A DNA stretch of 57,992 bases from Methylicorpusculum sp. (GCF_030651835.1 NZ_JAUSBX010000047.1:1-57992); one strand, 5' to 3'. Positions 1-9,230 are shown, counted from the first letter of the stretch. The notes: generated by a model not told the origin, from the letters alone. Numbers and translations are program-made.

Positions 1-60
1 AATTCTCGGCAAAATCGCCAGTGCTCGGCGCGGCCTAACGGGACCCAGGGAGGGGCGCCT
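1..60. repeat. Truncated copy of palindromic repeat family 3
   Basis: The first ~55 bases are nearly the reverse complement of 24830-24886, sharing the CTCGGCAAAATCG motif and the TAACGGGACCCAGGGA segment. The element is cut by the window edge, so its full length here is unknown. It is the inverted partner of the larger copy upstream of the DAHP synthase gene. Confidence 0.75.
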
Positions 61-442
61 TGAGTTGAGCCAAATTGACGATGCGTTCTAAGCAACCAGA
101 TAACATATTGATATATTAATTATTTTAATGCGTTTACCCTGGTCCACGGCCAATTCACCACCTAGCCAAATATACAATTAAAGTATAATTTGCATTTCCG
201 TGGCTCCTGAAACCGGTTGTTGCCGTAAACTTATTGTTGAGCGATACATTTCAAATACCGATCTCTATGTGAGCCTCCGAACAGACTAAAGGCGCTATCG
301 GGTGCATTATGAAAATCTTATACTTAGTGATATACGTATCAACTGGCGAATCGCTATACACTGCGCTACGACATCAGCAAAATGTATCTTATTGAATTTA
401 AATTTATAACACTATATTTCTGATAAAAACTGGAGAATGGGG
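61..442. other. AT-rich non-coding stretch upstream of cytochrome b561
   Basis: There is no plausible gene on either strand between the edge repeat and the cytochrome b561 start. The segment is AT-rich and presumably contains the promoter of the following gene. The string TTTAATGCGTTTACCCTGG near 121-139 resembles TTTAACGCATTTACCCTGA near 25174-25192, next to the other family 3 copy, so some of this stretch may belong to the repeat's surroundings. Confidence 0.4.
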
Positions 443-1186
443 ATGTCTGAACTAAAAACCTATGCTGTTTGGGACGCCGGTACCCGATGGTTTCATTGGA
501 TCAATGTGCTCTGTGTCTCGGCCTTGGCAATTATCGGACTTCTAATTCTAAATGCAGATGCGCTGGACTTGCCTACCTCAGGTAAATTGACGCTTAAAAC
601 CGTCCACGTATTTGTCGGTTACGTCTTTGCATTGAATCTCCTCTGGCGAATCATTTGGGCTTTTTTTGGCAACCGTCATGCCCGATGGAGCGCTATCCTT
701 CCTGGAGGCAAGGGCTATTGTCAATCGGTACGCAGTTATATTACCGCCTTCAAGTCGGGGCATCCTGAACACTACCTGGGCCACAATCCGTTAGGGCGAT
801 TAGGCGTAAGCCTATTGTTTCTTCTTATGACGATACAAGCGATGACCGGTCTCCTTCTTGCGGGTACGGACTTGTTCTATCCACCTCTCGGCCATTGGAT
901 CGCTCAATGGGTTGCCGCCTCCGGGGTTGCTCCCGATTCGCTGAAACCCTATTCACCAGAAATGTATGACTCGGCAGCCTATGAAAGCATGCGCGCTTTC
1001 AGAAAACCCTTTGTCACAATCCATCAGTACAACTTTTACGCGCTGATTTCGGTTGTGGTACTGCACATTGCATCGGTAATCATTACAGAGCTGAAAGAAG
1101 GCGGCAGTATTATTTCCGCAATGTTCACCGGACAAAAAATTATTAACGGTCGCGCAGTGGATGGAGAACGCGACTCTCATAATTGA
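443..1186 (+). CDS. Cytochrome b561 / Ni,Fe-hydrogenase-type b cytochrome
   Basis: Integral membrane di-haem b-type cytochrome of the cytochrome b561/HupC superfamily. Members pass electrons between the quinone pool and a partner redox protein. About 247 residues with several hydrophobic segments. Histidines that could ligate haem lie in the N-terminal RWFHW motif, in the TVHVFVGY helix and in the last helices (TIHQYNF, VVLHIAS). The start at 443 is preferred over the in-frame ATG at 437 because GGAG at 432-435 is 7 nt from 443 but only 1 nt from 437. No hydrogenase or other obvious redox partner is adjacent, so the electron donor and acceptor cannot be named. Confidence 0.85.
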   Translation: MSELKTYAVWDAGTRWFHWINVLCVSALAIIGLLILNADALDLPTSGKLTLKTVHVFVGYVFALNLLWRIIWAFFGNRHARWSAILPGGKGYCQSVRSYITAFKSGHPEHYLGHNPLGRLGVSLLFLLMTIQAMTGLLLAGTDLFYPPLGHWIAQWVAASGVAPDSLKPYSPEMYDSAAYESMRAFRKPFVTIHQYNFYALISVVVLHIASVIITELKEGGSIISAMFTGQKIINGRAVDGERDSHN

Positions 1187-1309
1187 GACCTCCCGACATT
1201 CCACTAAAGGATGGGAGATGAAAAGTAGTTTGGTTTGGTTAATGCCATTTAATAATCAGATAAGATTAAATCGCATAATTTACTGTTTCCACTAGTGAGG
1301 AGAAGGACC

Positions 1310-1849
1310 GTGTCAAAAAATTACAACCGCATGTCACTGTTGATTTATCCGATTTTCGCATTGATCACTTGTATTACCCTACCGAATTCAGCATCCGCAA
1401 ATACCCGGCCTTGGTCTGATACTTTGGATTTGATTGAGTCTGCCTGTCCATCCGGGTCAGAGCAAAATCAGGAACTCACCCATCTGAAAAATTCTATTGC
1501 CTCGGCCAAAAGCGTTACTCAGGCCCGAAAAATAGCGCTCGCACCTACCGATGAAGCCATTGATGCACTAAAAAATGCCCGCCTCATTATGCCGTTCAGC
1601 GATGATCTTCTTGTCGCCGAAACCCGGCTAAGCGAGGCCCGCTCACGTATTTTAGTAGCCTCTTCCCAGGAACAAGTCGCGGATGAATTTTCCGGAATGA
1701 TGCTCGCAGGACTGGATGATGACAGTGCAGTTCGCGCCAGCGCCGGCAGTACGTCTTGTAATTATTCATCAGGCGAGGTCATCGCCATCGTGGTCGGCTT
1801 GATTTTGGGTATTATTCCAGGACTGATTTTACTTTTCGTGCTTTGTTAA
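1310..1849 (+). CDS. Hypothetical exported protein with C-terminal membrane anchor
   Basis: Unrecognised protein of about 179 residues. A GTG start at 1310 follows a strong AGGAGAAGG Shine-Dalgarno at 1298-1306; an upstream in-frame GTG at 1295 would put that site inside the gene. The N-terminus is a signal-peptide-like hydrophobic stretch ending near SASA. The middle is helical and rich in Ala, Ser and Glu. The C-terminus is one strongly hydrophobic segment (GEVIAIVVGLILGIIPG onward) ending in Cys. It is probably an inner-membrane-tethered periplasmic protein. It lies 123 bp after the cytochrome b561 gene, but a functional link is only possible, not shown. Confidence 0.6.
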   Translation: MSKNYNRMSLLIYPIFALITCITLPNSASANTRPWSDTLDLIESACPSGSEQNQELTHLKNSIASAKSVTQARKIALAPTDEAIDALKNARLIMPFSDDLLVAETRLSEARSRILVASSQEQVADEFSGMMLAGLDDDSAVRASAGSTSCNYSSGEVIAIVVGLILGIIPGLILLFVLC

Positions 1850-1923
1850 GCGTAAATCTGCCCGGGACTCTATGAATATAGAATGGAGAGCAATCCGCTA
1901 GATCCTATTGAGCATTTTACAAA

Positions 1924-2763
1924 GTGATAAAAACAAGCCGGCTTTTATTGCTGTTAATCATGATCAGCCTGTTTACCGGCTGCAGCCGTTTGCTCTTCTA
2001 CCCTTATAAAACCCATGTAAGAACGCCTAAGCAGCTGGGCTTGACCTATACAGACATCAGCGTCATAACCCGTGACGGCATCAAGATTCACGGCTGGCTC
2101 CTGCCCGCACAAGGCACGTTGAAAGGCAGCATTTATTTTCTGCACGGCAATGCCGAGAACGTCAGCACCCATATCATGAGCGTTGAGTGGCTTCCCGAAC
2201 AAGGCTATCAGGTATTCATGATTGATTACCGGGGCTTCGGCTTATCGGAGGGCGAGCCTGCTTTACCCGACGTTTTTATGGATATTGAGGCGGGGTTTGA
2301 CTGGCTTTTTGCCCATTCAGATAACAAACCTTTATTTTTATTGGGTCAAAGTTTAGGCGCGAGTCTGGGTTTATTTTTTGCGGGCACTCAGCCCACCGTC
2401 AAAAACCAGTTGGCGGGAGTCATCAGTGATTCATCGTTTACCCGCTACAACGATATTGTCCGACATGCCGCATCAACAACCTGGCTAACCTGGCCTTTAC
2501 AATATCCAGCTAGCTGGCTGATGGCTTATCCTTATGATCCCATTGATGTCATTGACCGGATTGCGCCTACGCCATTATTAATCGTGCACGGTACTGCCGA
2601 TACCATTATTCCGTTTGAGCACGGTCAACGACTCTATGAAAAAGCAGGCGAACCTAAACAGTTTCTGAAAACTGACGGAGGGCATATTCAAACATTTATG
2701 CGGCCGGAACACCGGCTCAACGTTTTAGCATTTTTAAACCGTATCACCACCAAACACGATTGA
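1924..2763 (+). CDS. Alpha/beta hydrolase lipoprotein (BEM46/serine aminopeptidase-like)
   Basis: Serine hydrolase of the alpha/beta fold, 279 residues, related to the BEM46/YfhR-type group. A lipoprotein signal with lipobox FTGC (Cys20) predicts a membrane-anchored periplasmic enzyme. The catalytic triad is readable: Ser143 in GQSLGAS, Asp226 in VHGTADTIIP and His254 in DGGHIQTF. HGNAEN near residue 74 fits the oxyanion region. The substrate is unknown (esterase or peptidase). The start is GTG with no clear Shine-Dalgarno. The 3' end overlaps the convergent GST gene by 30 bp. Confidence 0.85.
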   Translation: MIKTSRLLLLLIMISLFTGCSRLLFYPYKTHVRTPKQLGLTYTDISVITRDGIKIHGWLLPAQGTLKGSIYFLHGNAENVSTHIMSVEWLPEQGYQVFMIDYRGFGLSEGEPALPDVFMDIEAGFDWLFAHSDNKPLFLLGQSLGASLGLFFAGTQPTVKNQLAGVISDSSFTRYNDIVRHAASTTWLTWPLQYPASWLMAYPYDPIDVIDRIAPTPLLIVHGTADTIIPFEHGQRLYEKAGEPKQFLKTDGGHIQTFMRPEHRLNVLAFLNRITTKHD

Positions 2764-3381
2764 TGAAGAACCGGGCTTCCATACGGCATACTTTTTCATG
2801 ACGGCATCAAACAGAGGCCCTGTTAAAAATGCCGCTAACCAGCGTTTTAATGCCGAATAGGGCGACGCCTGAAACCAGGTTTCATCAACTGCGGCAAATT
2901 GCCTGATAAACGGGGCAATGGCGGCATCGGCAATGGAAAAACAGTCGCCGCATAAATACTGCGTCAGGATCAAACGACTTTCCAGCTCGGTCAAAAACAA
3001 TTCGCCTTGTTGGCGATAAAATTCGGCCGGATGCTCAGGGTATCTATCCGCATATTTGTAGCGGTCCAGATTATCTTTAAAGCGGCTATCGTTCCATTGA
3101 ATCAAGACTTCAAAATCATTAACCTGCAACCATTTCCCCGGATCATTTTGCTGTAGCGCCCACCGCATGATATCCAGACTTTCATCAATGACCGAACCAT
3201 CCCCCAAAACCAAAACCGGAACGGTTCCTTTTGGCGAGGCTTCCAGCATCTGTGCCGGCTTACTGCGTAATTCGATCTCCCGTAATACAACCTGGATCCC
3301 GGCATGGACAATAGCCATCCGTGCACGCATGGCATAAGGGCAACGGCGAAAACTATATAAAACAGGTAAGTCATGATTCAT
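2734..3381 (-). CDS. Glutathione S-transferase family protein
   Basis: About 215 residues with an N-terminal thioredoxin-fold GST domain and a C-terminal helical domain. The N-terminal motif RRCPYAMRAR resembles the Cys-containing active sites of omega/glutaredoxin-2-like GSTs, KGTVPVL supplies the cis-Pro, and DESLDIM the glutathione-contacting Glu/Ser. The start at 3381 (MNHDLPVLYS) matches where the family begins; upstream in-frame codons add a non-homologous tail. It is convergent with the hydrolase gene. The natural substrate cannot be told from sequence. Confidence 0.85.
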   Translation of the reverse strand: MNHDLPVLYSFRRCPYAMRARMAIVHAGIQVVLREIELRSKPAQMLEASPKGTVPVLVLGDGSVIDESLDIMRWALQQNDPGKWLQVNDFEVLIQWNDSRFKDNLDRYKYADRYPEHPAEFYRQQGELFLTELESRLILTQYLCGDCFSIADAAIAPFIRQFAAVDETWFQASPYSALKRWLAAFLTGPLFDAVMKKYAVWKPGSSSIVFGGDTV

Positions 3382-3640
3382 AATACAGGCTATTATTTTG
3401 TACTTGTTCAAGTTCACAAAGTTTACTGCCGGCTCAGTAAATTGAATAAATTAAATTTATTCCAACCCTTATCAGAAAATCTGGTCGTGTGCCTTTGTCT
3501 GTTACAGACAGCAACACTGAAAAAAGGGATAATATCCTTTCTTCTTTGAAGGCAAAACCATTTGTCCGGATAATCTGCCTTCCATTAAAAATCAGCCAGT
3601 TGCTGAACTTTTTAACTCTTAGTTTTTTTATACCGCATTT

Positions 3641-5347
3641 ATGAGATTTATAGTCATCGCCGTCTTAGTTATTCTGTCCAACATTAGCATCAGCTGGCTG
3701 TTCAATCAGCCTCAGGACGTTGGCGAAGACGTACCCGAAGGTAAATTGAACAGCTTATCGTTTGCTCCATTCCGGGAAGGCCAAAGTCCTCTTGAAGAAA
3801 AATTTGCTACCGAAGCGCAAATCGATGAAGACTTACGCTTACTGGCTGATAAAACCCATACGATCAGAACTTATTCCAGTGCGGAAAATATGTTTGTCAC
3901 ACCCAAGCTTGCCGGGAAATACGGCCTCAACATGATCCAGGGGGCTTGGTTGGGATACGGCAAAAAAGACAACAACGAAGAAATTGAGGCGCTAATCGAC
4001 GCAGCAAACACCTATCCCGATGTCATTAAACGCGTCATTGTCGGTAACGAAGTGTTATTGCGAGGCGATTTAAAGCCGGAACAAGTGCTGGAATATATTC
4101 GCCGCGTCAAACAAGCGGTCAAGCAACCCGTCTCATATGCCGATGTTTGGTCCATGTATCTGAAACATCCGGAACTGATCAAAGAAGTCGACTTTATTAC
4201 CATTCATATTCTGCCTTATTGGGAAGATGAGCCTATTCCTGTTGAAGAGGCACCCGGACATATTGACCGGATTTACAAGCAGGTTCGCGCCGAGGCCGAT
4301 GAAATCGCCCCCGGAAAACCCATTCTTATTGGCGAATCCGGCTGGCCGGGTAAAGGGCGTCAACGCGGGTCTGCAGTGCCCAGCATTGTCAATGAGGCCA
4401 TGTTTATCAGAGGACTGATTAAAGTCGCAACGGAAAACGGTTTTGACTACAACATAGTGGAGGCTTTCAATCAGCCCTGGAAGAGCAATCTGGAAGGCGT
4501 GGTTGGAGCCAATTGGGGCTTGTATTCATCAGAACGCAAAGAAGTATTCCCGCTTACCGGACCCGTCTATGAAAATGATGACTGGTATGAGCGCTGTATT
4601 TTTTCATCCCTATTTTTACTGATGGCCGCGTTTGCCTTTCGTAAACAATTACTTACATTAGATTGGCAAATCGTTTTGGGTTATTTGGTTTTCGCCCAGA
4701 TTCTTGGTGTATTGCTGATCGTCCAGATCGACGAGTTGTTTTACACCAGCTATAGCCATTGGCAGCGTTTTATTACCTTAGCGGGTGCGTTATTCAATGC
4801 GGCGCTCAGCGGTTTGATATTATTCAAGCTGATTAATCAGTTAACACAAAACGTCATTCATCCTAAATTAGGCAATTGGCTGTACCGGATCTTCTTTGTT
4901 TTTGGCGCGTTTGCTTTATACAAAACCATGGGGCTAGCCATTAATGGACGCTACATCAGCTTTCCGGTCGAATTGGCCGCAATACCTGTTATCAGTTTAA
5001 TAGCTCTGATTTTTGCCCATTTTTGGGCATCAAAACAGCTTTCCATTAAATCGCTGTCTATCGAAAATCTGATCGGCACGGATATTAATCGAATAAATAA
5101 TGACACCTGGCTCGGCTATGCCTTGCTTGTCATGGCCCCTATTTTGGTCTTTGGCGAATCCTATGCGTTTTTCGTCGCACGAGACTTAATCCAAGCTTAT
5201 CCGGGCACTGCCGAACGAATCAGGGTTGCCCTGTCTTTCGCCCTGGGCAATCAACAGCTGGTAATGTGGTTAGTCTGTCTTTTGATTATAGCGCTTCCAT
5301 TTTTATACCCGCTTAACAGCACAAAAGAAGAGATTGATCAACCATAA
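3641..5347 (+). CDS. Membrane-bound GH17-like beta-1,3-glucan-active protein
   Basis: 568 residues: an N-terminal transmembrane segment (~3-20), a glycoside hydrolase family 17-type TIM-barrel (~35-310), then about seven hydrophobic segments (~318-560). Candidate catalytic glutamates are Glu137 in VIVGNEVLL (acid/base) and Glu232 in ILIGESGWP (nucleophile), both in family-typical contexts. The barrel is probably periplasmic and the enzyme may trim or transfer beta-1,3-glucan. The next gene encodes a Wzz-type chain-length protein, consistent with envelope polysaccharide metabolism, but no glycan synthase is adjacent. A terminator-like hairpin separates the two. A second GH17 gene is at 17978-19000. 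No Shine-Dalgarno is evident at this ATG. Confidence 0.85.
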   Translation: MRFIVIAVLVILSNISISWLFNQPQDVGEDVPEGKLNSLSFAPFREGQSPLEEKFATEAQIDEDLRLLADKTHTIRTYSSAENMFVTPKLAGKYGLNMIQGAWLGYGKKDNNEEIEALIDAANTYPDVIKRVIVGNEVLLRGDLKPEQVLEYIRRVKQAVKQPVSYADVWSMYLKHPELIKEVDFITIHILPYWEDEPIPVEEAPGHIDRIYKQVRAEADEIAPGKPILIGESGWPGKGRQRGSAVPSIVNEAMFIRGLIKVATENGFDYNIVEAFNQPWKSNLEGVVGANWGLYSSERKEVFPLTGPVYENDDWYERCIFSSLFLLMAAFAFRKQLLTLDWQIVLGYLVFAQILGVLLIVQIDELFYTSYSHWQRFITLAGALFNAALSGLILFKLINQLTQNVIHPKLGNWLYRIFFVFGAFALYKTMGLAINGRYISFPVELAAIPVISLIALIFAHFWASKQLSIKSLSIENLIGTDINRINNDTWLGYALLVMAPILVFGESYAFFVARDLIQAYPGTAERIRVALSFALGNQQLVMWLVCLLIIALPFLYPLNSTKEEIDQP

Positions 5348-5408
5348 TGCCAAGCCTACGGATGATTTTAAACAGTTTTTGACAGGCAGATGCATTAGGC
5401 GTTTTTCG

Positions 5409-5458
5409 ATCAGATCAGGGGCAATACTGAAATCCACATGACTCCTGATCTGATTTTA
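5409..5458 (+). terminator. Terminator-like hairpin after the GH17 membrane protein gene
   Basis: An 11-bp perfect inverted repeat, ATCAGATCAGG (5409-5419) and CCTGATCTGAT (5444-5454), with a 24-nt loop and a short T run. It sits between the GH17 gene and the chain-length determinant gene and suggests separate transcription. Confidence 0.6.
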
Positions 5459-5561
5459 GGCAAATGAGGATAAGGCAAGAGTATAATCGCCTTCAAGGCA
5501 GACAACCTAAAGGTTGATTCAGGTTAATTCTTCCAACCACTCATGTCAGGAGAGGTTACCG

Positions 5562-7547
5562 ATGAACATTTACCCCCCGCACATAGAGATCATTGATAAA
5601 GCTCCTTCAGGCATTCCAACCTTAAATCAAGTGCCTTGGTACCGCTCGCCCAGGTTGATTATTTTTTTGATGGTCTTTATTAGCTCGACCTCAATCAGCC
5701 TGATTTACAGTTACAACCGTCCTGCTGTTTTTCAGAGTACAGCGACCTTGCTCACCTCGGCATTGGCTGAAGTCGATCAAGCCAGCAAAGCGCCTGACGC
5801 AGAACATGTCGCCATTCAACGCCAAATATTGTTAAGCCAGGAATTACTGACTGAAAGCATCAGGCGGCTAAAAATATCACACCCCGAAATTCAGATGGAC
5901 ATAACCCAGGTTCATCAAATCTTGCAGGTTCAGCCCATTCCGGAAACCAATCTGGTCCAGATGCGCGCCGAAGGCACTGAACCCGAACTCCTGCCTTTAC
6001 TAATTAATACCTGGATTGATGTTTATAGAGAAGCGCGCGCGGCGGAGATTGAAAAGAACAAAAGCGGCACCACGCAAAAGCTTCAGGAAGAGTTACTTGC
6101 TCTAGAACAAAAAATCGAAGCAACCCGAGCGGAATTAACTCAATTCAGTAATCAACATGACATCATCTCAACCGGGCGCGATGAAAATGATGTATTGGCT
6201 CGCTTGAAAGGCTTAACAACATCGCTCAATAACGCGAGCGAAGACGAAGTTAAAGCCAAAGCCAAACTTGAAGCCATTAACAAAGCAATTGACGAAGGCA
6301 AGGTAGTTGTACCCAAACAAGACCAAGCCAATTTGGCAGCTCTTGAACTTCGTCTGCAGCAACTTAAAGAAAAACTTGCCGAATTCCAAAAGCGCTATAC
6401 CCCAGGATTTATGGCGTTACAGCCGGCCATTAAACTGATCCCCGAAGAAATCAAAAAGCTTGAAAATGAAATTGAAAGCAAAAGTCATTTTGGCAAACAA
6501 ATAGTCCATTCAGACGCTGAACAAGAATATGCCGCCGCCCGCCAAACTGTGAATGTCATTAAGGAGCAACTCAATACTCATAAAAAGTTAGCTGCCGATT
6601 TCAGCGCGCGCTTCACTGAACACGAAAGGCTTAAAACCGATCTGGAGGGTTTGGAAAAAATTTATCGGGAAACTCAGGAACGGTATGTACAAATAGAGAC
6701 GCAGCAGTATGAAAAATACCCGCAAGTTGAAATCGTCGAACGGGCACGGTTACCGCTTCAACCCATCAAACCCGATTATGATCGCGATGCACTGATAGCG
6801 GTTTCAGGCTCGCTGTTATTAAGCCTGGCCAGTGTCTGGCTTTTTGACTATTTAACCCGGACGCAACAGCATCAACCCAGCGTCATGATATCCGGCTTCG
6901 GTATTTATCAAGATGGCCGATTGAATCATCTGGACTACCAACAAACACCGCTACCCTCGCTGCAACAAAATCAAAATCTGTCACTGACCATGACGCACCC
7001 TCGAGAACTTAACGATAGTGATTTAAAGGTTTTATTCGCCAACGCCAATAGCGTAACCCAAATGTTCATCGGTCTATTACTTTGCGGACTTTCGCTTGAT
7101 GAGACGGCTAAGCTAAAACAAGATGATATCGACTACAGCCAAAACACGTTGACACTGCGAGGCTCCATTCCCAGAACTATTTCACTCAGTTCTGTCACGA
7201 AAGACCTGGTGGAAAAACTCGATGCGTTCCCCATGATTAATGAAGAACCCTCTTTATCCAAGGAGGAATTGTCCGCATTAATATCACTGGCAGCCATTGA
7301 TGCGGGCCTGTCCCATCCTGAGGAAATCACCGCAGAATCAATAAGACATACTTATATTGTCTACCTGGTCAAACAAGGGTTGAGGCTGGGTGAGTTAGTT
7401 AACCTGGTAGGTTATCTTCCTACATCCGATTTACTGAATTACGCAGGTTATTCTCCGCCTCGTCCTGGGTGCGGTATTGACGAAATCGAAACAATTCACC
7501 CTGTCCTGGCAGAATTTATTAACCACCGCAAAATGCAGTCTTTTTAG
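5562..7547 (+). CDS. Wzz/GumC-like chain-length protein fused to a degenerate tyrosine-recombinase-like domain
   Basis: About 661 residues. An ATG at 5562 has AGGAGAGG at 5548-5555; an upstream TTG is unlikely. Residues ~29-49 and ~411-431 are transmembrane helices flanking a periplasmic region with long coiled coils (~165-375), as in Wzz/GumC polysaccharide co-polymerases. PLQPIKPDYDRD just before TM2 is the usual Pro-rich motif. Instead of a tyrosine-kinase domain, the cytoplasmic C-terminus (~490-635) resembles a tyrosine recombinase catalytic domain: LLLCGLSLDETAKLKQDDID corresponds to the GLR-hS-EL-L-W-D motif, and ESIRHTYIVYL followed by LVGY and NYAG to the HxxR, LGH and Tyr motifs. 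The first Arg is Ser, the HxxR His is Glu and the GH His is Tyr, so recombinase activity is unlikely; Arg595 and Tyr627 persist. The chain-length call is strong; the second domain is my motif-level reading. Confidence 0.8.
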   Translation: MNIYPPHIEIIDKAPSGIPTLNQVPWYRSPRLIIFLMVFISSTSISLIYSYNRPAVFQSTATLLTSALAEVDQASKAPDAEHVAIQRQILLSQELLTESIRRLKISHPEIQMDITQVHQILQVQPIPETNLVQMRAEGTEPELLPLLINTWIDVYREARAAEIEKNKSGTTQKLQEELLALEQKIEATRAELTQFSNQHDIISTGRDENDVLARLKGLTTSLNNASEDEVKAKAKLEAINKAIDEGKVVVPKQDQANLAALELRLQQLKEKLAEFQKRYTPGFMALQPAIKLIPEEIKKLENEIESKSHFGKQIVHSDAEQEYAAARQTVNVIKEQLNTHKKLAADFSARFTEHERLKTDLEGLEKIYRETQERYVQIETQQYEKYPQVEIVERARLPLQPIKPDYDRDALIAVSGSLLLSLASVWLFDYLTRTQQHQPSVMISGFGIYQDGRLNHLDYQQTPLPSLQQNQNLSLTMTHPRELNDSDLKVLFANANSVTQMFIGLLLCGLSLDETAKLKQDDIDYSQNTLTLRGSIPRTISLSSVTKDLVEKLDAFPMINEEPSLSKEELSALISLAAIDAGLSHPEEITAESIRHTYIVYLVKQGLRLGELVNLVGYLPTSDLLNYAGYSPPRPGCGIDEIETIHPVLAEFINHRKMQSF

Positions 7548-7578
7548 AATTACAAGCGTGGGAAGAAAAATGCGTTGA

Positions 7579-8412
7579 TTAAATTGCAATCGCCCCGGTG
7601 TCTTTTAACGGATGTTCCTTGGATGCTTCGGTCTGGATCACCGATATATTCATCCGGTTAAGCTGGACGGCACCGAAAAAAGTGACAAAGGAAACATCGG
7701 CAGCATCTCGCCCTGTACTGATTCTGATAATACCATCGAGTGGCGCTCGTCTTGTGGGATCGAATAAATACCAGCGATTGCCGAGATACGCTTCAAAACA
7801 AGCGTGAAAATCGGGCGGATCCAACTGATAGGCATAAGCAGAAACAAAACGGGCAGGAATATTTAAAGCTCGGCAAAAAGCAATCGCCAAATGAGCGAAA
7901 TCACGGCAAACGCCAGCCCTCTGGGTAGCGGTATCATAGGCTGAAGTTTGGGAGTCACTGCTGCCGGATATGTACCTGACTTTGTCATAGATCCAATTGC
8001 AAATGGCTGTAACCCGCGAATAGTCCCATGCTAAATTGCCAAACTCGGACATTGCCAATCCAAACAGCAAATCCGACTGGCAATAACGGCTTGGATATAG
8101 ATATCGCAGCGTTTCTACAGGGAGTTTTGTGGTGGGTGTTTCGTGAATCTCGAACGGATCAAACCAATCAGGGGAAACTTCCACTGTGGCACTGTATTGA
8201 AATTGCATTTCACCTTCAGAAGGATTGACTCTAAAGCAGCGATTGCCTTCTAGCGGATCTATGAATTTTTCGGGTCGAATATAGGGGTCAATCTGAAGGT
8301 TTTCATTCATCACCCTCTGAACTTTATTATCAAGTGGCTGAATATTAAACACCAAAGCAGCGGGCTCTAGCAGGTTGCAGCTGAGTTGACACAGCAAATC
8401 AAACTTTTTCAT
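7579..8412 (-). CDS. Transglutaminase-like cysteine protease family protein
   Basis: 277 residues when started at 8412, where AGGA lies just upstream; a longer frame to 8460 is not supported. It contains a transglutaminase-like papain-fold domain with a readable triad: Cys169 in RAGVCRDFAHLA, His203 in DFHACFEAY and Asp218 in YLFDPT. The N-terminal ~100 residues resemble the beta-strand region that precedes this domain in bacterial COG1305 proteins. No signal peptide is seen, so it is likely cytoplasmic. Members are proposed to cleave or crosslink peptides; the substrate is unknown. It converges with the chain-length gene. Confidence 0.85.
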   Translation of the reverse strand: MKKFDLLCQLSCNLLEPAALVFNIQPLDNKVQRVMNENLQIDPYIRPEKFIDPLEGNRCFRVNPSEGEMQFQYSATVEVSPDWFDPFEIHETPTTKLPVETLRYLYPSRYCQSDLLFGLAMSEFGNLAWDYSRVTAICNWIYDKVRYISGSSDSQTSAYDTATQRAGVCRDFAHLAIAFCRALNIPARFVSAYAYQLDPPDFHACFEAYLGNRWYLFDPTRRAPLDGIIRISTGRDAADVSFVTFFGAVQLNRMNISVIQTEASKEHPLKDTGAIAI

Positions 8413-8550
8413 AGTTATTCCTAGGGGGCTTGTCCGAGAATACAAAATCCGAAAAATCAACGCTTATGTCAAGTGTGTTAATAAATTTTATATCTCCATA
8501 GAAGGTAACTTAAGTGCGGAGTATGCATACTGCTTAACGAGTGATTGGAT

Positions 8551-8579
8551 GTTAACGGCAAACGGGGTTTACCGTTAAC
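8551..8579. promoter_or_regulatory. Near-perfect palindrome downstream of a small exported protein gene
   Basis: Arms GTTAACGGCAAAC and GTTTACCGTTAAC are complementary except one C/A pair, with a 3-nt loop. It lies in the 264 bp between two minus-strand genes. There is no T tract on either side, so it may be an operator or a processing/stability hairpin rather than a classical terminator. Confidence 0.4.
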
Positions 8580-8676
8580 TCAACAAATCAGAGACTTGAT
8601 CGTTATCACTATTTGTTTATATCCATGCAATCAGAAAATGTCCTATAAAACAGCTATCCCTTGGACTTGCCAATAA

Positions 8677-9057
8677 TTAAAACCCGGCTTTGATTTCTTC
8701 GTAACCTTTGATTGCGTCAACTAAAGCAGCTTCAGCTGCTGCATTGTCGCCTTTATTAACCGCTATACGCGCATTTTTCAATTTTGCAGATGCTTTATTA
8801 CGTTGAACATCAAGTCTGCCGACTTCAATTCTTTTTGAGTCCTGACGTGCAGCACCAATCAAATCCATAACAGTTTCTTTGCTTTCGCCATTCTTTATAG
8901 CGGCTAATGCATCTTCAGAATTTTTTAATGCGCTAGCAATTGATTCTTTTACTTGGGCGGGTGTGGCGTTCTCAATTTTTCCTGCTGCAAATGCAGTGGA
9001 TAAAGTCCCCATAGAGAACATAACGATCACAGAAATAATTAATTTTTTTAAATTCAT
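8677..9057 (-). CDS. Small exported helical protein, unknown function
   Basis: 126 residues with a clear Sec signal peptide cleaved near TAFAAG. The mature part is about 100 residues, Ala/Lys/Glu-rich and probably all alpha-helical. No Cys, no His cluster and no known motif. It is transcribed divergently from the fsa gene across a ~170-bp AT-rich gap that should hold both promoters. I do not recognise a family function; a small periplasmic helical-bundle protein is the most that can be said. Confidence 0.7.
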   Translation of the reverse strand: MNLKKLIISVIVMFSMGTLSTAFAAGKIENATPAQVKESIASALKNSEDALAAIKNGESKETVMDLIGAARQDSKRIEVGRLDVQRNKASAKLKNARIAVNKGDNAAAEAALVDAIKGYEEIKAGF

Positions 9058-9230
9058 TGCTTTAGATACCTTGTCTTTGAAAATTTGAATGTGAAATCCT
9101 TTATCAATAATATATTGTTTGGGACTTTACGAAATCCATACTACCACAGTCAGTATTTATTGGCTGAATTTTCCATTAGAAAGAGCCTCTGATGATAAAA
9201 TATCTGCAATTTTAAAAACCGGTTCAAAAT

